DNA of 64,000 nucleotides from an uncultured Prevotella sp. (GCF_937863835.1 NZ_CALMHT010000072.1:26028-90027); one strand, 5' to 3'. Shown: positions 46,788-57,492, numbered from the stretch's first letter. Program-made: numbers and translations. Notes: generated by a model not told the origin, from the letters alone.

Positions 46788-49763
46788 TCATTGTAGTGTG
46801 ACAGCCATCAATCCGATTACCACATCATTAGACAGGGTACGAAGACACATATTCCGTAGTTTCTTATCAGGATTTAGATTCATCTTGATAACCTCCGCGG
46901 CACCTCCGGGTATGATGCGGTTGGCACCTTTGATACCCAAACTATCACTGAGGTCACGACTTATGATACCTGTGCTGAGTCCTATGCGGTAAGGACGAGG
47001 CACGGATGTGTAGAAAGCCTTGCCGTCAACAAAATAATCCTGTTCGATGGGACACCAGTTGTCAGGATTAACCAGTTGCAGACTATCTGTGGTACCATCC
47101 GTATATGTTACCGTTATCACCCCGTTGGCAATACGGCTCTGCATGGGGTTCGTGCTGCCAGCCATAAGCAGATATGCGGCAGATGCCTTGCCTTTCAACG
47201 GTACGACTATGCTGTCGGGATAATTGTCCCAAAGAGAAGTATATAAAATGTTTCTCCCCTCGGCAGGTGTGCGGAAGGGAATGTTGCCTGCATAGAATAT
47301 TTCGTTCTTTATCATTGAACGGAATACAGAATCGTTGATAACCGGTTTGACGTTCGGGCTGCACCATTGGCCTACGCCATTCACAGGAATGCTCAGTGTG
47401 GTATAAGGAGAACGGGGCGTGAGATATTTATTCTTGAAAATATCCGTTACGTCCGCATTATATTTCTTGATATTGACAGTAGTAAACTTGTTTCCTTTTT
47501 CGAAAATATCAAATGAATGAGCGCAAATAGTTTCCTGTCTTTGATTGAATGCCGGGATCTGATGTACAATGGTATCGCCCTGCCATTCTATCATCACATC
47601 CAGATGTCTTTCGACAGGCGTATCAAAATCCACATAAGCGTCTGTATCGGACAATCTTATTATTCTCCAAGATATATACTGACCATTGACACATACATCC
47701 TTAACCTGTGAATAAGGCAAGTGAATGCGCAAGTTCATACTGAGCAACTGCTTGAAGTTCTGATCAATCACGTAAAGGTCTTTTTTGTCTTTTCTGTGAA
47801 AAGAGTAATTGATATAGGGCGTGGACAGAGAAGCCTCTCTCCAGTGGCTAGGAAATCCCGGTTGCAGAATACATTTCCCGTAGAGCGCATCTGGTCTTAC
47901 CCCAAACAGTCCGCAGAGCAATGTGCGCGAGGAAATGCCTACCATATCCCCGAAATCCCTATAACATTCACCAAGAGCAGCATCATATTCAGAAATTTGT
48001 CCGAAGTTGGCAGGACTCTGTCCGAGATACATCCCGTCCATGATCATTCCTTTCATCAGTCTGAATCCCTCATCGTTGCGTCCTGCCTCATAATAAGCCA
48101 GTGCCGTATGCATCACCTCAGCCTGAGCCACATTATTGATACTCCAGTCGTAAGGCATCCAGTTGGAAGTGGCTATCGTATATAAATGTTCGTCGGGAAT
48201 GGTATCATTGTTGATGGCAACAGGGATGTGAGGTATATGGTTGTCTACATATTGTGTAGCCTGATATGCTTGTTCGGGTGTGCATGCACTACAGTCGATA
48301 GGCGTGTAGATACTCCAAAGGGCAGCACTTTCGTGTCTGCGTTTCAGTCCCATGAAATCCTTGTATTCAGCCCAATGACCTTTGTCTTTCAGCCACAGTT
48401 GACTATCCATGGCTTTTAATATCTTATCAGCTTCTTTGCGATATGGTCTTGGGTCTTCACCAATCAGTTCTGCAATACGTGCAGCCAGCAGATTACCACG
48501 ATAATTATACGCCGATGAATGGGTGCCGCCACCGCTGTTATAATATAGTGCATCGCTTGCCCAGATACAGCAATAGGCATCATATAGTCCGTCATCATCA
48601 GGGTCCCAATTGCGCTTTTCCCATTCCAGATGCAGTTTGATGGTTGGCCACATCTTTCGCATATATGTAATATCGGCATCATAACAGAAATGCCAAAGCA
48701 GTTCATCAATATAATTGAGATTCATATCATAGTGATTGAACTGATGATTGTTGTAAGGATTGCGGCATATATATCCGTTGCTGTACATCTGAGTGCCCCA
48801 TTTGTAGACACCTCTTGAAAGAGCATTGGCAGAATCCTGTGAAGGGTGGGGTATAATCGGTTCCACGTTTGTTACCTGACTGGCAGCATAAGCGTCGAAG
48901 TGGGTTACCGCTCTGTCGTTCTTCCCTATCACATCACCCAGAAAACCGGCTCTCCAACCTGGTAGTGGCATTCGCCATCCGATGGCACCGTGCAACCATG
49001 TCTGTCCGTCCCATACGCCATCGGCAGCTGCACATAGGGCACCACCTAGCGTATTGATATAGGGATCGGGCGTATGGAAAACGATACTTCCAACAATTGA
49101 TTTTCTCTCTTCTTCCGTTTTATCGAATGACCGTTCCCCATTGGCTTCCACATTGATGTCCTGATTTTCCAGTGATATATAAGAAACATTGTTAGTAGCA
49201 TCCCATACGATTGATTTCAGTCGTTTGGGATTGGCAGGTGCCTCAAAACTGCCAGGATTCTCTACCCCCATATCCCCCATCCGTCTCAGTTTGGAGTTGG
49301 TAATCTCACAGATCAGTCCTTCCAGTTTCACATTACCTACAAAACCTTCTGTGTGGAATTTCCATATCGCGCCATCCTTATTATAATAAGCGAGAACAGA
49401 AATATGTAGTTTGCCACCTTTCCATCTGCTGTCGCTCAATGTATAATCGCGCCTTCCGCCGATATATTCCGCCTTGCAATAAGCTGTTGAGTCAAGAACG
49501 GTTCTGTTCCCATTGTATGTAAGGCAAAAACGTATATTTTTGTTATCTGTTTTGTTATAAGCGGCGAAAACAGGACGGTCGCTTGTCTCTATTCTGAAAA
49601 GAGTGTGACCGCCATACAACGCACGGGTGAATCTGTTATTGCCGTTTACACTTACGAACGAATCTCCTTCAGGAAAATACTGAAGTGGACGACTGTCGTT
49701 TTGAGCCATGACGTTGACAGACACCAAAAAGCTTATGCATGCAAATACAATTGTTTTCATCAA
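46788..49763 (-). CDS. Secreted six-hairpin-type putative glycosidase, DUF4450-like
   Basis: 991 aa; signal peptide; FPEGDSFVSVNGNNRFTRALYGGHTLFRIETSDRPVFA; (alpha/alpha)6-like central region WPTIKLHLEWEKRNWDPDDDGLYDAYCCIWASDALYYNSGGGTHSSAYNYRGN. Family recalled by motif, not searched. Confidence 0.6.
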   Translation of the reverse strand: MMKTIVFACISFLVSVNVMAQNDSRPLQYFPEGDSFVSVNGNNRFTRALYGGHTLFRIETSDRPVFAAYNKTDNKNIRFCLTYNGNRTVLDSTAYCKAEYIGGRRDYTLSDSRWKGGKLHISVLAYYNKDGAIWKFHTEGFVGNVKLEGLICEITNSKLRRMGDMGVENPGSFEAPANPKRLKSIVWDATNNVSYISLENQDINVEANGERSFDKTEEERKSIVGSIVFHTPDPYINTLGGALCAAADGVWDGQTWLHGAIGWRMPLPGWRAGFLGDVIGKNDRAVTHFDAYAASQVTNVEPIIPHPSQDSANALSRGVYKWGTQMYSNGYICRNPYNNHQFNHYDMNLNYIDELLWHFCYDADITYMRKMWPTIKLHLEWEKRNWDPDDDGLYDAYCCIWASDALYYNSGGGTHSSAYNYRGNLLAARIAELIGEDPRPYRKEADKILKAMDSQLWLKDKGHWAEYKDFMGLKRRHESAALWSIYTPIDCSACTPEQAYQATQYVDNHIPHIPVAINNDTIPDEHLYTIATSNWMPYDWSINNVAQAEVMHTALAYYEAGRNDEGFRLMKGMIMDGMYLGQSPANFGQISEYDAALGECYRDFGDMVGISSRTLLCGLFGVRPDALYGKCILQPGFPSHWREASLSTPYINYSFHRKDKKDLYVIDQNFKQLLSMNLRIHLPYSQVKDVCVNGQYISWRIIRLSDTDAYVDFDTPVERHLDVMIEWQGDTIVHQIPAFNQRQETICAHSFDIFEKGNKFTTVNIKKYNADVTDIFKNKYLTPRSPYTTLSIPVNGVGQWCSPNVKPVINDSVFRSMIKNEIFYAGNIPFRTPAEGRNILYTSLWDNYPDSIVVPLKGKASAAYLLMAGSTNPMQSRIANGVITVTYTDGTTDSLQLVNPDNWCPIEQDYFVDGKAFYTSVPRPYRIGLSTGIISRDLSDSLGIKGANRIIPGGAAEVIKMNLNPDKKLRNMCLRTLSNDVVIGLMAVTLQ

Positions 49764-49973
49764 TTTATTCTTTGATTATAACATTAGTTTAGTAGATCTT
49801 TGTTATGGTCGCAAATGTACAAAAATATATCAATATAAGCAATTCCATTGCTAACATATTATCTTTTTAGTTATTAAAAAAATGCTATTCGTTGATTTTT
49901 TAGATCAAGTAAAAACTAAGTTCGTTAATTTCGCAACGTAAAACAAAAAAGAAAATTTAAAATCTATAGAATT

Positions 49974-51683
49974 ATGAAGTATTTATTATTTACACTTTTG
50001 TTTGTTTGGGGAGTGATGAATTTGTCTGCTCAACCAAGTGGTGGTCCTTCGGGAGGAAGTTCAACTAGTGGAGTATCTTCACCTTACACCTTCAAAAAGG
50101 CAATTAATGGTTTGTGGCAGTATAATTCCAGTGCAGATGTCTATTATATTGTTGGTATTCAATACTGTTCTAGTCCAGCCAGTTCGTCTTATGAACAGAT
50201 GGGCATATTTGTTCCAGCTAAATATATGGATGCAACAAGCAATTCCGATGGTACATATACATGTACATTAAACATAGGTAACACAGTCAATGGTTATTCA
50301 GCCAGTACAGCTCCAATAGTTGTTCCTGTCAACACGCCTGGTTATTCAGCCCAATCCGCTCCCAGCGGATATTCAAGCGATGCGGCAACATATACAGCAA
50401 AAGGATTTATCTATTTGTGGGCAGGTTGCCGTGGTAGAGATGCTGGTGCACCTTTAGGTGTTACCGACTTGAAAGCAGCCATAAGATATTATCGATATTT
50501 ACAGGCAGAACAGAATGCTGTGCCTGGGAATGTAAATTGTATATTCTCTTTCGGACATAGCGGTGGTGGAGCGCAAAGTTCTTTGTTAGGCGCTTCCGGC
50601 AACAGCTCCCTGTATAACGATTATTTGAATGCCATTGGTGCCTTGACAGGTTATAAAGATAATGTATTGGGTAGTCAATGTTGGTGTCCTATAACGAATC
50701 TTGATCAGGCTGATGCTGCTTATGAATGGAATATGGGACTAACACGTAGCGGACTAAGTTCTGCCGATCAAAGTATCAGTAAAGGTCTAACTTCTGAATA
50801 TGCAGATTATATCAATGCGATTGGTCTGAAAGATCCTTCTACTGGTAATAAACTTACACTGGAATCAACATCTGACGGTTATTATCAAGGTGGTTCTTAT
50901 TACCAATATATAATGGCTGTTATCAATGATGCGGTAACTAGATATAATAAGTATAACAGTGCGAGTGTTTCCACTTATTCTACGACGGATGCTTCAGCTC
51001 TTAATTCATTTAGTTCGACATACAAAAATGCAAGTAAAGGACTTGGTGCCTTTGATGATTATGATACGAAAGGACAGGCGGAAAATACATTGATGGGTGT
51101 AGCTGGGACTGCAGGCCATTTCGATAAATATTTGGCACTTTTAATTAATACATACGCATCCAGTTATTATTCATCGTTCATTTCTGATTTGTCATCAAAC
51201 AATGTAGATGCTGTGGGTAAAACAGTAGATTACCGACTTATGATGTATACTCCGCTCTACTATTTGATTGATAACTCTACATACTATTCCGGTGGTGGTA
51301 GTGGCTCCAGCGATGTGGCCTCTTATTGGCGTATTCGAACAGGTATAGATCAAGGTGATACCTCTTTGGGCACAGAGACTAATCTGGCTTTGGCTTTACA
51401 GAATTATAATGGTGTGAAAAGTGTTGATTTCGAAACAATATGGGGACTAGGACATACAGAGGCTGAAGATACCGGCACGGCTTCCGATAATTTCATATCA
51501 TGGGTTGAGAATTGCATGAATACATATACGACAGGTATAGAAACGGTGAACAGTTCTTCAGACACGAATGCCACTATATCTTCTATATATTCAATTAATG
51601 GTACACAATTGCAAACAATGCAGCAAGGTATTAATATTGTGAAATACGGCAATGGTACTGTGAAGAAAACCATATTAAAATGA
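49974..51683 (+). CDS. Tannase/feruloyl-esterase-like alpha/beta hydrolase with T9SS-like C-terminal sorting domain
   Basis: 569 aa; nucleophile elbow FGHSGGGAQSSLLGASGNSS, WRIRTGIDQGDTSLGTETNLAL (Asp region), FETIWGLGHTEAEDTG (His region); terminal IYSINGTQLQTMQQGINIVKYGNGTVKKTILK. Confidence 0.68.
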   Translation: MKYLLFTLLFVWGVMNLSAQPSGGPSGGSSTSGVSSPYTFKKAINGLWQYNSSADVYYIVGIQYCSSPASSSYEQMGIFVPAKYMDATSNSDGTYTCTLNIGNTVNGYSASTAPIVVPVNTPGYSAQSAPSGYSSDAATYTAKGFIYLWAGCRGRDAGAPLGVTDLKAAIRYYRYLQAEQNAVPGNVNCIFSFGHSGGGAQSSLLGASGNSSLYNDYLNAIGALTGYKDNVLGSQCWCPITNLDQADAAYEWNMGLTRSGLSSADQSISKGLTSEYADYINAIGLKDPSTGNKLTLESTSDGYYQGGSYYQYIMAVINDAVTRYNKYNSASVSTYSTTDASALNSFSSTYKNASKGLGAFDDYDTKGQAENTLMGVAGTAGHFDKYLALLINTYASSYYSSFISDLSSNNVDAVGKTVDYRLMMYTPLYYLIDNSTYYSGGGSGSSDVASYWRIRTGIDQGDTSLGTETNLALALQNYNGVKSVDFETIWGLGHTEAEDTGTASDNFISWVENCMNTYTTGIETVNSSSDTNATISSIYSINGTQLQTMQQGINIVKYGNGTVKKTILK

Positions 51684-51686
51684 TAT

Positions 51687-54600
51687 TTATTCTTTACCGT
51701 ATTTACTGGGCACCACACCATATTTTGTTTTGAAGCATTTGTTGAAATACGAGGCATCCTGTATTCCTACTTTGTAACTGATTTCGGACACTGACAATTC
51801 ACTTTCCAATAATAGTTCCGCAGCAATGCGCATACGTTCGTTGGATAAATACTTATTAGGAGAAACTCCAGTCAGTTCACGCATCTTACCGTAAAATTTG
51901 GTGCGTCCCATATTCATCATTGATGCCAATGTATCAACATTAAACTCGGTATCGCTGATATGTTGGGAAATGATATGTTGCACTTTGTCTTTAAAGACCT
52001 TGTCAGCCTTACTCGTGATGATGATATCAGTAGCGGGTTGTTGCCGTACGATATCTTTAGGCTTATCAGCAGTCAGATTGTTGTCAGTTTGTAACTTAAT
52101 AGACCATTTTATTAGTTGAATGGCCCTTACGATTAAGACACGGAAATTGCATGGTTTAACCATGTAGTCGTCTGCACCTGCTTCATATCCCTTGATTTGA
52201 TGGTTCTCATCATCGAGGGCCGTAAGCATGATGACAGGTATATGACGTGTCAGGTCATCTTGTCTGATTTTCTTGACAATATCATAACCGCTCATATCTG
52301 GTAACATGACGTCGCATATAAGCAATACCGGATGTTTACTTAGTATACCTTCATATCCGTCCTTGCCGTTCATGTAAGTGTCAACATTGAAGTATATGCT
52401 CAGTTCGTTTTTGATCTGTTCCATCATATCAGGGTCGTCTTCTATGACAGCGACCGTGTAATCATTGATGGACAGAGGCATCATTTCACGTATCTGTATA
52501 TCTGTTTTATCATCCATGACCTCACTCGATTCTACTGCCATATTACTCTTGTAATCTTCCTGTTCGTAGACGCTTTCATCATCAGGCAAAACAAAAGAGA
52601 AAATAGAACCTCCACGGGTGTTGACACGTTGATAAGATAAAGAACCTTTGTGTGTTTTAGCCATATTGTAGGCGGTATATAGCCCAATGCCCATGCCACC
52701 ACTTGACACATAACCATGCATGAACGGTTCAAATAAGTTTTTCATCTGATTTTCACCAATACCTGGACCATTGTCTTCACAGAGGAAACAGATTTTACGG
52801 TACTGCTCGTCTTTGATAATCTTAACACTCACGCAACCTTTTTCAGGGGCGTATTTTACAGCATTGCTTATAATATTGTATACAATCGTTTCGACCAGAT
52901 GTTTGTCAAACAGCATCTCGTATTTCTTGTCGAATGGGACAAATGTGATGGATATGTCTTTTTGTTTTGTAATAGCCCAGAAATCCTGATATATATCACG
53001 TACGAATGATATAATATCTGCACGTTCCACATTCAGTTTGACATTCTTTGTACTTACCTTTCTGAATTCCATCAGCTGGTTGACCAGACGCAACAGACGT
53101 TTGGTGCCTCTGTTGGCTGTCTGTATGGCACTCCTTGATACATTTTGGGCATCGCTGTTGCTCAGTTTATCCACAGCACCTTGAATAATGGCAAGAGGAG
53201 TACGGAACTCATGGGCGATATGGGTGAAGAAATTAAGGCGGAAATCAGTGAGCTGTCTGTCTACTTCAAGTTGTTGGTGCAGTCTGAATCGTTCTTTCCA
53301 TCCTTTGTAGAAATAATAACCTATCGCATAAGCGATGATCATATAAATAGTCCAAGCCCACCAAGTGTTATACCATGGTTCATCTATAATAATATCAAGT
53401 GTCGTCTCATCGCTCCATTTGTTATTCCCTTTTAATGTCCGTAGATGAAAAACATAATGACCGGGTGATAAACTGTTGTAGTTGACTTTGTTGGCAGTCG
53501 TAGCAGGACGCCATTCTGACGACAGACCTTCCAGATAGTATTGATATAAAGATGTCCTTATACTATTGTAATTGAAATTGGAGAAATTTATTTCTATCGT
53601 ATTCTCTTTGTGATTGAGTGTGATACTGCTCATATAATTTAGAGCTTCATCTATGCGCTCATCGCCATCTTCTTTGTCATAAAGTGATTTCCCGTTAATC
53701 TTTACGTCTGTGACACAAGCTTTCGACTCGTTTTGCTTATGTGGCTGAATTTCCTTCTCTGGTGTGATTTCGGTAAGTCCGTAATTAGTTCCGAAAAGCA
53801 GATTCCCGTTTTTCAGTTTGACGGCACAGTCTTCACTGTATACATTACCCTGTAATACATTGCTGAACTGATATGTCTTGATGCTATAGTCACGACCGTT
53901 GATTCTTGAGATACCTTCCTCTGTACCTGCCCAGATATCTCCGTTGTTGTCCTCAATGATTGAATTGACATTGTTGTTCACCAGTCCCTCGTTGGTTGTT
54001 ATGGCTCTATATCTTAATGATTTATAATCTTTACTGAATGTGCATTCTACAGCTCCTGATCCCAACGCACCAATCCATAATACACCTTTGCTAGTATGTT
54101 CAAGACATATAATCTCGTCATTAGGGAGTTGTCGATTCGCCCTGTTGTAACAGATAAAAGACCGATCGCTGATGTTACGTTTGTTGACATCAACATAATA
54201 CAGACCGTTATTTGTTGCAGCCAATAGTTCGCCGTTATCACTCAGTTCAATATCATGTATACGCCGTTCTTTAAAACTGCGGTTAAGATAATGGTTGAAA
54301 TGAAGCGGTTTGCCAGATTTATATTTTGTCATTAGCAGACCGCCGTCCCAAGTGGCTATCCATATACGACCATATTTGTCTTCTGCAAAATCATAAAAAT
54401 CATTTACAGGAACGTTGTATGTCTTATCCTTCTTTGAATATTTGACACCATCAACATACAGACCGCCTCCGCGTGTGCCAATCCATGTATGACCTTTGCT
54501 GTCTTTCATATATGCATATACGCAGGCATCCATCTCCTTTCTGAATGTGATCGATATACTTGAAGGCCTGTATTCGTACAACTTGTTTTCCTTGGTGCTA

Positions 54601-55976
54601 ATAATAAAACTATTGTCATCGTTTTTATAAATGTGACGTACGTAGTTGGCCCAGTCATCTTTGTGCTGAGATTCAGGATAAATGAAGTTGGCTGATGCAC
54701 TGCCTACAGAAGAAATACAAGATACACCGGCTGTTTCAGTACTTACCCATATACATCCGCTCCTGTCTATCATAATATCCAATAGAAAGTTAGAATAAAT
54801 GATAGGTCGGGCATCGCTCGGAGTATGATGAGTCATAGTCCCGTCTTTCGGATTATAGACGAAAAGGCCATTGCCATAAGTGGCTATATACAGAAGACCA
54901 TATTGGTCTTTTACAATATTGAACATACCATCTCTGGCCTTGGTGTATTTGTTGTTTGGAATGAGATTAAATTTCTTAAACGTTCCGTTATCAGAAAAAA
55001 TCCATAGATTTCCATTGTCATCGGAAATAAAACGATATCCGATGGCAGACCAGCGTTCTCTACCGTTCTTGATCTGGATATCCGACGGTTTTGAAAAAAC
55101 ACCGGTTTTGATATCCATTGTATAAGTTTCCCCATCAGTGAAAATATACCATTTCCCCTTTAGTATTAAACTGCTGGTTATGTTGTTTATATATCCCATC
55201 ATGGAAGGTAATGTACCTTTCGTGACAAGTTGATAATTGTTATCTAAAACAAAGGCTTCATTCTTTGCAGTGATAAAAGTAATATATTTGTCTTGAATTC
55301 TACTGCCTATAATATCTTCACCTTTCGAAAACATTCTCTGTCGTCCATGTCTGTCAATCATCATTGCTCCTTTGGTGGTGAACATCCAAATGTTCTTATT
55401 GCCGTCTTCCCTGATGGAGTGTATTTCATCGGTGGGCAGGGATCGGTTTTCCTTTGTATAATCCCTTTTTATATAATTCCCGTTTTCGTATTTCACATGT
55501 CGGGCGCCGAAACTGCTGTCGTATAACCACATACCATCGGATGACAGAAAACGGTTCTTGAATTCCCTGGATTCATCTTTACATCCTGTGTAGTCTACAA
55601 ACTTGGCTTTTTTCAAGTCATAACAGGCAAGGGAATGTTGAGATGTGTATATCCACAGCAACTTGTTCTTGTCATCATTGAATAATAACGCCACGTGTGA
55701 ATCTGCATTCTCGGAAGTCTGACTGCCTATTTTATGGAAATTCATAAATGAATAACCGTCATAGCGGCACAATCCATTAGATGTTCCCATCCAGATATAT
55801 CCATAATCGTCCTGAGCAATATCATTGATGGTATTGCAAGTGAGTCCGTCTGTTGTCGATATTCTTTTGCTCTCGTATGAAACGGATGCGAATAGCGGCA
55901 CGGAGAAAACGCAAAGTATGGATATCAGTGACGTTTTAATGATTTTCGTAGGCATTTTATGTAAAGTTTGGCGCAA
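51687..55976 (-). CDS. Hybrid two-component system sensor/regulator (HTCS 2)
   Basis: 1429 aa; propeller repeats (DDYGYIWMGTSNGLCRYDGYSF), FFTHIAHEFRTPLAIIQGAVDKL, GGMGIGLYTAYNMAK, LLICDVMLPDMSGYDIVKKI, C-terminal AraC HTH. Confidence 0.96.
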   Translation of the reverse strand: MRQTLHKMPTKIIKTSLISILCVFSVPLFASVSYESKRISTTDGLTCNTINDIAQDDYGYIWMGTSNGLCRYDGYSFMNFHKIGSQTSENADSHVALLFNDDKNKLLWIYTSQHSLACYDLKKAKFVDYTGCKDESREFKNRFLSSDGMWLYDSSFGARHVKYENGNYIKRDYTKENRSLPTDEIHSIREDGNKNIWMFTTKGAMMIDRHGRQRMFSKGEDIIGSRIQDKYITFITAKNEAFVLDNNYQLVTKGTLPSMMGYINNITSSLILKGKWYIFTDGETYTMDIKTGVFSKPSDIQIKNGRERWSAIGYRFISDDNGNLWIFSDNGTFKKFNLIPNNKYTKARDGMFNIVKDQYGLLYIATYGNGLFVYNPKDGTMTHHTPSDARPIIYSNFLLDIMIDRSGCIWVSTETAGVSCISSVGSASANFIYPESQHKDDWANYVRHIYKNDDNSFIISTKENKLYEYRPSSISITFRKEMDACVYAYMKDSKGHTWIGTRGGGLYVDGVKYSKKDKTYNVPVNDFYDFAEDKYGRIWIATWDGGLLMTKYKSGKPLHFNHYLNRSFKERRIHDIELSDNGELLAATNNGLYYVDVNKRNISDRSFICYNRANRQLPNDEIICLEHTSKGVLWIGALGSGAVECTFSKDYKSLRYRAITTNEGLVNNNVNSIIEDNNGDIWAGTEEGISRINGRDYSIKTYQFSNVLQGNVYSEDCAVKLKNGNLLFGTNYGLTEITPEKEIQPHKQNESKACVTDVKINGKSLYDKEDGDERIDEALNYMSSITLNHKENTIEINFSNFNYNSIRTSLYQYYLEGLSSEWRPATTANKVNYNSLSPGHYVFHLRTLKGNNKWSDETTLDIIIDEPWYNTWWAWTIYMIIAYAIGYYFYKGWKERFRLHQQLEVDRQLTDFRLNFFTHIAHEFRTPLAIIQGAVDKLSNSDAQNVSRSAIQTANRGTKRLLRLVNQLMEFRKVSTKNVKLNVERADIISFVRDIYQDFWAITKQKDISITFVPFDKKYEMLFDKHLVETIVYNIISNAVKYAPEKGCVSVKIIKDEQYRKICFLCEDNGPGIGENQMKNLFEPFMHGYVSSGGMGIGLYTAYNMAKTHKGSLSYQRVNTRGGSIFSFVLPDDESVYEQEDYKSNMAVESSEVMDDKTDIQIREMMPLSINDYTVAVIEDDPDMMEQIKNELSIYFNVDTYMNGKDGYEGILSKHPVLLICDVMLPDMSGYDIVKKIRQDDLTRHIPVIMLTALDDENHQIKGYEAGADDYMVKPCNFRVLIVRAIQLIKWSIKLQTDNNLTADKPKDIVRQQPATDIIITSKADKVFKDKVQHIISQHISDTEFNVDTLASMMNMGRTKFYGKMRELTGVSPNKYLSNERMRIAAELLLESELSVSEISYKVGIQDASYFNKCFKTKYGVVPSKYGKE

Positions 55977-56085
55977 AAATAGTAAAAAATATCTGAATAT
56001 CTGCGATTTTATCGTTTTTCAGACAAAAATCACAGCGTATTTATCAGATAATTGGTATCATCCTGTCACATAGTAGAATGTATAT

Positions 56086-57402
56086 CTATCGAAGTATGTG
56101 GGTAGATTTCATTCTGGTAACCGAGAACGACTGTCTGTGAAATATGAATATTGGTATGACACATCCTACTACCATCCCGAACATGACCAAGACAGTCAAC
56201 ATGCCGAAATGGAAAAACTGATTGACATATTCTGCTGTATAATTTTCAGATGTCCTTACCATATTGATCAGGGCAATAACAGATTTATAAGCAAACATAC
56301 CAGGTACCATAGGCAGTAATGATGGGAATGCAAAACATTCCGATGGACAATGAATATGAGTGCCAAACTGGACAGCAAGGAGGCCGATGGCAAATGCAGC
56401 TATTGTTGAAGCCATTGCCTGATCCATCATAATGTTACTGTTGTGCATCAGAAAATATCGAATCGCATGGCCAACACAAGCCAGTAGGGCTGATATAAAT
56501 AAAGCTTTACGAGGAGGATTGCTTATAATGGCGAATCCAGTACCGGCGATGGCTGCAAACAGTCCGTCTGCAACGCTTGCCAAAAGCAGATTAGGTCGTA
56601 CCACCTTCGTAAAGGTTGTAGCATCAATACCAGTGATAAGTAATGTGATGGAGAGTCCCAACGCTATACATATAATAAGTAAACAAGCGTTGGTAAGACG
56701 TGCAATGCCATTTAGTACATGATGGTCAATGATATCCATTACTCCGTTTATCAACGGCACACCGGGTATAAGATATAACATACTAGTACCCAAAGACATG
56801 TCTTCTGTTCCACCGTGAACAAACAGATAATCAGTGGCACCTATCATCGTTGAGACAAAAGCGCATATAATGAATACTGCAAGAGCGCTCCACTTCATCT
56901 TTGTGAGTTGCTGGCGAATATAGAATCCGACAAATGTAGCAATCCATACAATAATCATAGAGGTGAGATTTCCATCAAAAAGACGACAAAAACATGCATT
57001 GGCAAAGGAAACCAGAAATAAGACTGTCCACGGACTCTCTCTCTTCTCACTGATAATCTTTTTATATTCATTCCATAAAGCGTCAAGTGAAAGGTGCTCA
57101 TCGAAAGCGCGCCACGACAATTTGGAAAGTTCCATGTTAGTGCGGAAACTCAATGGCATATTAGCTGTCTGTTTGACATACGTGTATGAATGATTATGGC
57201 TTTTGTCGTGGAGGGTGATGCTCAGAGTCCTTGGGAATATAAGAATATTGGCATGATATTCGAAAGATACCGCTATACGTTCTGTGTTACGGCATACACG
57301 AGATGTCTGAACACCTACTGCCATCAACGTAGCAGCATATTCGGCTAAAAAAATAGTAGTTTCCTTTAAACTCTGATGGATATCGTTCTGTTGTATTTGC
57401 AT
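56086..57402 (-). CDS. ThrE-family threonine/serine exporter, fused two-domain form
   Basis: ETTIFLAEYAATLMAVGVQTSRVCRNTERIA N-terminal region and multi-TM body with YLIPGVPLINGVMDI and LPMVPGMFAYKSV. ATG at residue 28 of the track ORF (MQIQQND) is the more likely start. Confidence 0.85.
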   Translation of the reverse strand: MQIQQNDIHQSLKETTIFLAEYAATLMAVGVQTSRVCRNTERIAVSFEYHANILIFPRTLSITLHDKSHNHSYTYVKQTANMPLSFRTNMELSKLSWRAFDEHLSLDALWNEYKKIISEKRESPWTVLFLVSFANACFCRLFDGNLTSMIIVWIATFVGFYIRQQLTKMKWSALAVFIICAFVSTMIGATDYLFVHGGTEDMSLGTSMLYLIPGVPLINGVMDIIDHHVLNGIARLTNACLLIICIALGLSITLLITGIDATTFTKVVRPNLLLASVADGLFAAIAGTGFAIISNPPRKALFISALLACVGHAIRYFLMHNSNIMMDQAMASTIAAFAIGLLAVQFGTHIHCPSECFAFPSLLPMVPGMFAYKSVIALINMVRTSENYTAEYVNQFFHFGMLTVLVMFGMVVGCVIPIFIFHRQSFSVTRMKSTHILR

Positions 57403-57492
57403 CCTTTTACCTCTCTTATATAATGTTCTTGTTAGTTTATTCTTAGCGGGTGCAAAATTAATAATTATTCTTTGAACTTGCAATTAAATATA

